Source: Jimgerdemannia flammicorona (lineage: Eukaryota > Mucoromycota > Endogonomycetes > Endogonales > Endogonaceae). Taken from it: a stretch of DNA of 12,711 bases. Location of the stretch: NCBI GenBank assembly GCA_003990745.1, contig RBNI01005339.1, positions 1 through 12,711 on the forward strand, in the 5' to 3' direction. The notes below the pieces were generated by a model. It saw nothing but the letters and a program-made list of their open reading frames with translations. It had not been told where the DNA came from and did no database searches. The position numbers were made by a program, and so were the translations under genes. Positions 7,513 to 12,711 of this stretch are shown one piece after another; within the stretch, counting starts at the first letter, position 1, and each line of letters starts with the position of its first letter.

Positions 7513-10086
7513 ATCGACAGATCAGTCTTCAACAGTTCACAGTACCGATGATGCTTCAAGTCAAACATCCCTGATAGTTCTACACCTTCCACGCAATCCT
7601 CACTCTGAAATCTGACAACATTGTGCTAAGATAGGAGATGATGTTGTTTGTAATTATTGCAGGTAAAAAATTAAGACACACCTATTGACTTGTTTGACAC
7701 ACACATGATATTGTTTCATCTACCCCCATAAACTACACCAGCCAGAAGTTCAAAATGCTTGGTGGTACAACCTCGAACATGAATTGATATATAAAGACAA
7801 GTACTCTGACAAAATCAAAAAGAACACAGAGACAAATAAAATCGATATCCAAGCTGTGGTGGGTATGTTTATCCAATTGCCCAACCATTTCTATATCAAT
7901 AATACTGTTTAATAAAAATATTTAGTCATACTCTTTGGCAGAATTTCGAAATCAGCTCATTTGCTGGATTGTATGCACAGACCAGCCATTCACAACTATC
8001 GAGAGTGATCAATTGCATAGCATCTTTGGTCTTCTCAAGCATGATTTATATTTGCCAAGTGCTGATACTATTCGTAAAGATGTCCTAGAGGCCTATAGGA
8101 AGGAGCATGATAATTTCCGCCAGATACTTCAGGTAAAAAAAGAGCAGCACTATAATCTTTGCAAGCTGAATTATATAAAAGAGCTCACCAATTTAACCTT
8201 ACATTCAATAAGCAGAATTCAGCAGGCAAAATTTCATTTACGATCGACACATGGATATCCCCCTAATGCAATTTTGTTTCTGGGCATTACCAGTCATTGG
8301 ATTGACCTCAATTAGCAGCTTAAATCTCTCACCCTTGACTTTGTCAAACTTGCTGACCCTCATTCTAGAGACAACATCGCAGATGCTTTTATTAGTTGTA
8401 TTCGGGAGCTTGGGATCACAACCAAGGTAAAAAAAGGGGGGCTTGCCATTAGGTTGGCATTTTGAGGGAGGTCCTTAAACAGAACAGATTTTGTTGATTA
8501 TTTATTTTCACATAATTCACCAACTGAATATTTCAAGTATGGATTTTGGCCATTATGACGGACAATGCCACAAACAATTCAACATTTTTCCAAGCTTTAG
8601 CAGCTAGCCTCAAACAGGAAAATGTGGCCTTCGATGCAGAAAGCTGCTATGTGCGATACCAGGCCCACATACTGAACCTCGCTGTTCAGGACTATCTTAC
8701 GCACATAGACAAAACATCTGAGAGAGGAGAGGACCTGAGTATAATTTCCAAGCTGTGCAAACTGGTTATGTTGGTCTGATCATCCCCACAATGATGAGAC
8801 AAATTTACTGTGCAGTGTAGGGCAATCAGTTTAGCCCCGAAAGAGCTTATATTAGATGTCTGTATGCATTGGAACTCAACATTTGCAATGATCCAGCATG
8901 TGCTGGAGTTTGCTGTGGTATGCATCCTTTTTTTCTTCAGTCAGCTGAAGCAACTATTTCAGATGATGAAAGATTTATTTTAAAAAAAAAAAAAAAAAAA
9001 AAAAAGCCAATAGATTCAATGATGGCTGCCAACAAGGAAATATAGGCCGAGGCTCTAGATGAAAGCAAGTGGGACGTACTTAGGAATGTTGTCAGAGTTT
9101 TGAAAGTAAGTGGTGATTGCTCTGGCTCTATACTCATTTTGTCTGCCTCCACACAATGCAATACCTCACTACATATAACTGCCAGTGTTTCGATGATTGT
9201 ACAAAGGATATAGTCAAACAGATGACCCTGACAATAAGCTCTGCGATACCAGTATATAACCTTCTGATTGACCAGCTAGAGGATAAGCTCGAGGACAGGC
9301 TGGAGGGTTGTGGTGATTTACAGTTAAGCCTGGATCAGAGAGACACTATGGAGGTTGCTCTAAGCAAGCTCAGGAAATACTACTCCCAAACAGATACTGC
9401 TGTATACTCAATCAGTACAGGTGTATCGATGTCAGCGTGTGGCTGTTGCCCCTTCCAAAACAGAGGAAATCCCACAAAAACTCACTCTCCTTTTCTTCGA
9501 ACAGTGCTGGACCCATGCTTAAAGCTATAATACTATAAAGATCAGGGCTGGGAGCAGCACTTCATTGAGAGAACCAAGTAGGCCATAATCAAAGTATACT
9601 GGAAAAACTATGCACTGCCACAAGGTTCTGACCAAAGTCTGGACAAATATGCCAAGAGTTCCCTCCTGTCCCACATTTACTTCAGCAGAAAGAGGAAGAG
9701 GGAGCCATCAGTGAAAGAGCTGCCATCAATAGACAAACTCACCATTTATCTCACCAGTGACTACGTGATCCTGCTAGAGGACACAGAGGTGCTCAACTGA
9801 TAGAAGGTGGGTTGTCAGGTGGGTATTGTCAGGCAGGTGTTGGGCCAATTTAACCCACCAATCTAACTACCACTCTATCCACCAGGGCATGCAGCTGTGT
9901 CAAATGGACTTCCCCAGCCTGTGTGGTATAGCTCAGGACTACCTGGCAATTCCTGCCTCCAGTGCTCCCATTGAGCAGGTGTTCTCAGGTGGGGTGGACC
10001 TCATTGCCCCAAAGAGGTATGCACTGAATGCTGAGACAATCTGGACATATATATGTCTGAAGTCTTGGTGGGGCTCAGGCCACTAA
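7505..10086 (+). pseudogene. hAT transposase with BED zinc finger, seven predicted introns, inactivated
   Basis: hAT transposases cut and paste their element in the nucleus. Spliced in silico, a BED finger spans intron 1 (VVCNYC then SQKFKMLGGTTSNM), followed by SYSLAEFRNQLICWIV and DQPFTTIESD. The first catalytic Asp lies in KISFTIDTWISP, then LGITSHWIDLN; TDNATNN carries the second Asp; AHILNLAVQ and LILDVCMHWNST follow. The dimerisation domain ends the protein (DYLAIPASSAPIEQVFSGG, APKR, ICLKSW). Predicted introns: 7663-7741, 7863-7925, 8133-8215, 8427-8537, 8918-9006, 9106-9185, 9807-9885. Most are phase 0 and rejoin the frame, which supports them; 8427-8537 does not rejoin exactly. Lesions include stops at 7777-7779, 8777-8779 and 9528-9530, an extra base near 8262, and Cys or His where the family has Arg (DVCMHW, DPCLKL). 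The start codon is unclear: an ATG at 7499 is followed at once by TAA. Confidence 0.88.
8982..9005 (+). repeat. Poly-A tract of 24 bases inside a predicted transposase intron
   Basis: Twenty-four consecutive A residues end directly in a G, giving the only AG that lets intron 5 (8918-9006) close in phase 0 with good transposase sequence on both sides. A 3' splice site normally follows pyrimidines, so the tract is probably a later expansion or a sign that the site is dead. Confidence 0.7.
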
Positions 10087-10240
10087 AATTCGGTGGGTCC
10101 ACGGATAAGTTGGTTGGCCTTGTGGAATATTTAATACCTTTCAAATTAATATCTTTCAAAATAATAAAAAAGGAAAAAAAAACCTGAGGACTTGGCCCAG
10201 AGTTTGCGGCCCAAGTAGGGTGGAGTTGGCAGTGGCAGCA
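10087..10240. other. Non-coding spacer after the hAT transposase
   Basis: A short AT-rich stretch with A runs (around 10160-10185) comes before the minisatellite. The right terminal repeat of the hAT element was expected here but was not found. A degenerate partial minisatellite unit (gagtttgcggccc) may begin near 10200. Confidence 0.4.
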
Positions 10241-10680
10241 GAGGGAGTGCGCAATATTTGCGGCCCTCAGCCAGCAGCAAGGGGCAGTCTCAAGCTGCCA
10301 GTGCCCAGGTCAGTGGGCAGGTCAGTGGGTCAGTGGAGGGAGTGCGCAAAATTTGTGGCCCTCCACCAGTAGCAAGGGGCAGCCCCAAGCCACAAGTGTC
10401 TGGGTCAGAGGAGTAGGCAGAGGGAGCACACAAAATTTGTGGCCCTCCACCAGCAGCGAGGGGCAGCCTCAAGCTGTCAGCGTCTGGGTTGGTGGGCAGA
10501 GTTGGTTAGTGGGTTGTGGGTGCGGAGTCAGCAGAGGGAGCATGCAAAATTTGCAGTCCTCCACTGGCAGTAAGGGGCAGCCCCAAGCTGCAAGTGTCCA
10601 GAATGGGCAGGGCAGATGGAGGGAGCATGCAAAATTTGTGGCCCTCTGCCAGTGGCATAGAGACAGCCCCAAGCCACCAA
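10241..10680. repeat. Minisatellite, five units of about 84-114 bp
   Basis: Units start at 10241, 10336, 10420, 10534 and 10619 with gagggag-n3-gcaaaatttg and continue with ggccctccaccagcagcaag and a ggggcagcc-caagc block. Unit lengths differ (95, 84, 114, 85), mostly through variable gtgggcag-type filler between units. Units are directly adjacent and diverged, unlike a CRISPR array. The open frames crossing it on both strands follow from the repeat and are not credible genes. Confidence 0.85.
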
Positions 10681-10880
10681 GGAGTCCGGAGCGGAGGGTG
10701 CTTCTAGCAGTCGGAGAGCATTTCCGGTGGTCAAAGTCATCAGTTTGGGTCCTACAGGGACCCTGGCCTTGTGCCACAGTGCCGCACTGGCAGCACTACA
10801 GAGCAGGGCTGAGGGGCCAGTAGGGCCCTGCATAACGGCTAAGCTAGTGCTACATAAGAGGTGCCTAGCCCATATAAGAC

Positions 10881-10965
10881 TGCCCAACCTGCACAAAATG
10901 GCTGCCTAACCTGCACAAAATGGCTATCTAACCCTCACAAAAGATTGCCTAATCCTCATAAAAAC
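10881..10965. repeat. 22-bp tandem repeat, about four copies
   Basis: tgcctaacctgcacaaaatggc-type units occupy 10881-10902 and 10903-10924, with two more diverged units to 10965. The array overlaps the stop codon (10956-10958) of the minus-strand open segment that follows. It is separate in sequence from the larger minisatellite just upstream. Confidence 0.8.
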
Positions 10966-12215
10966 TGCTCCATCCGCCAGTCCCAGGTCTTGATGAGCCT
11001 ATCGTCCATTGTAAGTGTAACAACTGTTGTGTCTAAGCTCTCCTCAAAGGTGATGGTGCCATGGTAGTCATGTGGTTGGAATAGGACAGCCATGTTGGCT
11101 GCAAATGGGACCCCAAAACCATAGGTGAGGTCATACCAGACTCCACTACTGTCCTCCCAGGTTGGGCCCTTCCTTTCTGGGATGTAAAACATTACTAGGG
11201 TGATATTGTTGTCTGTATGTGTTAGGCAGAGAAAGGTTGCACCTGATATATTCTGATATGACATAAGTATATGGTTGGGTGAATCCTTGGCCCAGGACCT
11301 CATACTGCCAGGTTGTGCTGGTGGATGCCTGCTCTTGGTCCAGCCCCAGGAACCCTGGCTTGGAAATCTGCCAAAACAGATGGCAACTGGTCAGTTCTTT
11401 TTGTGTGTGGGGGGGCAGAAACCCCCTAGGCTGCAGCACCCCAAAAAAGTGGAGCTCCTCACCTCATATAGCATGCTAAATTATGCCAAGAATGTACATA
11501 CAGCCATGCTGAGATCACCACCAAGCTGGCCTACCGTATGCTCTACCAATCTGCTCAAAGAACCCCAGATCATAGCTGCCATCACCACATAGGCCATATT
11601 GTGCTCACATGCAGTTTACTCTTCGATGACACTTCTAAAGTTCCAGTAGGGGTATAGAATCTTGTGCATTCCTGGAATTGTATCAAAAAGAGTATATTGG
11701 CAAAGAGTGTGATTTATCTAGAGAGGGGTTAAAAAAAAAGGAAGATGAGTGCAGGGGATTTTGGATCTCTGGAACCCACCCTTCACCAGTATTGCAGTAT
11801 ACTCAATTTCCATCCAAACCCCCCCTCCTTGCTTTTTTTGCTCCCTCTTTCCTACCACCCAGTATTTGATGCAATCCTCATAAATCTCATTGATGTGGTG
11901 GTAAAGCTCATCACTGTAGAGGTTCCTTACCACCATCACAACCACCTCTCTATGTTCATTAATAAAGATATAGTTCTCTTCATCGTTAGTTACTCCTACT
12001 GGCCAATGGACCCCTTAGTTGAGTACAATTGGCTCTGATTTGAATGTAGACCCCCAAGCCTTGATGACAATACTGGTACTGCTCATGCTGAACATCTTGC
12101 CCTTGAATTTCTCTATTTGATCAGATGCCAGACATGGTTGAACTTGGGTAACTTTGAACTCTCCTTTCTAATAGAACTGAGCCCTGATCTGAGGGACCAA
12201 GATAAGTATGTGGAC

Positions 12216-12361
12216 AGGTTGCATGCAGACAGGTTGCGTGCAGGTGGGTTGTGTATAGGTGGGTTGCATATGGGTGGGTTGCGTGTAGGCGGGTTGCAGG
12301 TGAGTTGCATGTGGGCGGGTTGCATGTGGACGGGTTGTGTGTGGGCAGGTTGCATGTAGGT
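12216..12361. repeat. 15-bp minisatellite, ten units
   Basis: Units of the form gggttgcatgtgggc run without spacers from 12216 to 12361; eight are 15 bases and two in the middle are 13. Because the period is divisible by three, both strands show long open frames with pentapeptide-like periodicity; these are artefacts. The array sits between two coding-like segments of the minus-strand pseudogene, probably within an intron or as an insertion. Confidence 0.9.
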
Positions 12362-12433
12362 GTGGGTGTTTTTTAAGGGAAGATCACATAAAAATGAAAT
12401 TAAATAAAACACAGAGATGGGTATTTCAGAAAA

Positions 12434-12522
12434 AGAGTATGAGTGAGTAAGTGAGTGAGCTGCATGCCAATGAGTTGCACGCTGATGAGTTGCATGCTGA
12501 CAAGTTGCACGAGTTGCACAAG
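12434..12522. repeat. GAGT run followed by a second 15-bp tandem array
   Basis: A short gagt-type tetranucleotide run (12434-12459) leads into three units of gagttgcatgctgat type (12457-12501) and shorter partial units to 12522. The core gttgcatg is shared with the array at 12216-12361, so the two probably derive from one sequence, with about 95 bases of non-repetitive DNA between. Confidence 0.8.
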
Positions 12523-12693
12523 ATTGCTCACGAAGGCTTGCTTCTGTTCCTTTTGAGACCTCTGCCATGTGATACATTGACTCAACAGCTCAGCCACCAA
12601 AGATATGCCCCGCAATGTCCACCAGCCTTTCTTCATCTTGACCAGATGTTGCAAATAAAGTCGGCAGATCTCGCCATAGAGCTGTGGACCCTA

Positions 12694-12710
12694 TTTTTTT
12701 TTTTTTTTTT
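12694..12710. repeat. Poly-T run at the window edge
   Basis: Seventeen T residues occur almost at the end of the window (poly-A on the minus strand), directly upstream of segment A of the minus-strand pseudogene. Too little flank is visible to interpret it. Confidence 0.7.
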
Positions 12711-12711
12711 A

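Larger units (their letters stand above)
7072..10086 (+). mobile_element. hAT-family DNA transposon, degenerate, 3' end not located
   Basis: The left end is set by the break in the retrotransposon repeat. The new sequence starts tagtgctccgaac, which resembles the short (T/C)AGTG-type terminal repeats of hAT elements. A subterminal repeat-rich stretch follows, then the transposase pseudogene, which ends at 10086. I found no reverse complement of tagtgctccgaac to the right and no 8-bp duplication of the target, so the right end is lost or altered, perhaps where the minisatellite at 10241 lies. The element was inserted into the Gypsy copy and is therefore younger than it. Confidence 0.65.
10956..12690 (-). 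pseudogene. Unrecognised multi-exon protein gene, fragmented
   Basis: Five minus-strand segments read like real protein. A, 12690 to about 12523, has GPQLYGEICRLYLQHLVK and KKGWWTLRGISL. B, about 12199 to 11870, has KGKMFSMSSTSIVIKAWG, NDEENYIFINEHREVVVMVV and LYHHINEIYEDCIKYW. C, about 11670 to 11463, has MHKILYPYWNFRSVIEE and MAYVVMAAMIWGSLSRLVEH. D, 11367 to about 11230, has ISKPGFLGLDQEQASTSTTW. E, about 11230 to 10956, has DNNITLVMFYIPERKG, VWYDLTYGFGVPFAANMA and HDYHGTITFEES. A GT-AG intron fits at 11462-11368, joining C to D in frame; another probably lies between B and C. D and E are joined by a frameshift, B and C each contain stops, and two 15-bp arrays separate A from B. I do not recognise the family. 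It may be a fungal-specific host gene or cargo of another transposon. Confidence 0.45.

Noticed and set aside
7183..7592. Open frames on both strands rich in Asn/Ser/Pro or Leu/Glu
   Set aside because: They translate the 14-bp subterminal repeats and a CA-rich tract and are not real proteins.
9270..9277. gaccagct as the 8-bp target duplication of the hAT insertion
   Set aside because: It lies inside the transposase coding sequence (IDQLEDKLED) and is not followed by the expected retrotransposon sequence, so the match is chance.
10241..10680. CRISPR-like array
   Set aside because: Units of 84-114 bp are diverged and contiguous, with no constant short repeat and unique spacers, and the context is eukaryotic transposon DNA.
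10290..10909. Overlapping open frames on both strands across the minisatellite
   Set aside because: They arise from GC-rich tandem sequence with few stops; there is no domain, and opposite-strand frames are equally open.
12117..12577. Open frames on both strands with pentapeptide periodicity, resembling pentapeptide-repeat proteins
   Set aside because: The periodicity comes from a 15-bp DNA minisatellite; the residues do not keep the A(D/N)LxX pattern, and the frame on either side has no such domain.

Overview
This is eukaryotic, repeat-dominated DNA. It most likely comes from a filamentous fungus, and Basidiomycota is my best guess. The reasons are a decayed Ty3/Gypsy element with a chromodomain-like tail, a BED-finger hAT transposase cut by short GT-AG introns (63-111 nt), and strong loss of CpG inside the transposons but not in the left flank. 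No intact host gene, tRNA, rRNA or bacterial-type feature was found.

Layout: (1) 1-1440 is non-repetitive, CpG-normal sequence with a small hairpin cluster near 880-965 and no recognisable gene. (2) 1441-1955 is a very AT-rich block. (3) 1956-7072 is a Ty3/Gypsy-type retrotransposon on the minus strand, full of stops and frameshifts. In its sense direction it holds gag with a capsid-like region, a CCHC zinc knuckle, a dUTPase domain with all five family motifs recognisable, a retropepsin, a chromodomain-like fragment and an LTR-like region with two TATA boxes. Reverse transcriptase, RNase H and the integrase core are missing. After the LTR-like region the start of gag recurs (238-bp direct repeat, 1956-2193 versus 6835-7072), so the locus looks like a tandem arrangement in which a second copy is cut off. 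(4) 7072-10086 is a plus-strand hAT transposon that begins exactly where the retrotransposon repeat stops. It has a repeat-rich subterminal region, then a transposase pseudogene (BED finger, catalytic core, C-terminal dimerisation domain) that reads well across seven predicted introns. (5) 10087-10970 holds a five-unit minisatellite of about 84-114 bp and a 22-bp tandem array. (6) 10956-12690 holds, on the minus strand, pieces of an unrecognised protein gene split by introns, a frameshift, stops and two 15-bp tandem arrays.

The elements do not form a working pathway; the window is a nest of dead mobile elements. The most notable point is the gag - zinc knuckle - dUTPase - protease order in the Gypsy element, a layout that parallels betaretroviruses. 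Much of the decay hits arginine (CGN) and tryptophan (TGG) codons by C-to-T or G-to-A change, and all 12 differences between the two 238-bp repeats are transitions. This fits cytosine methylation and deamination, or a RIP-like process.
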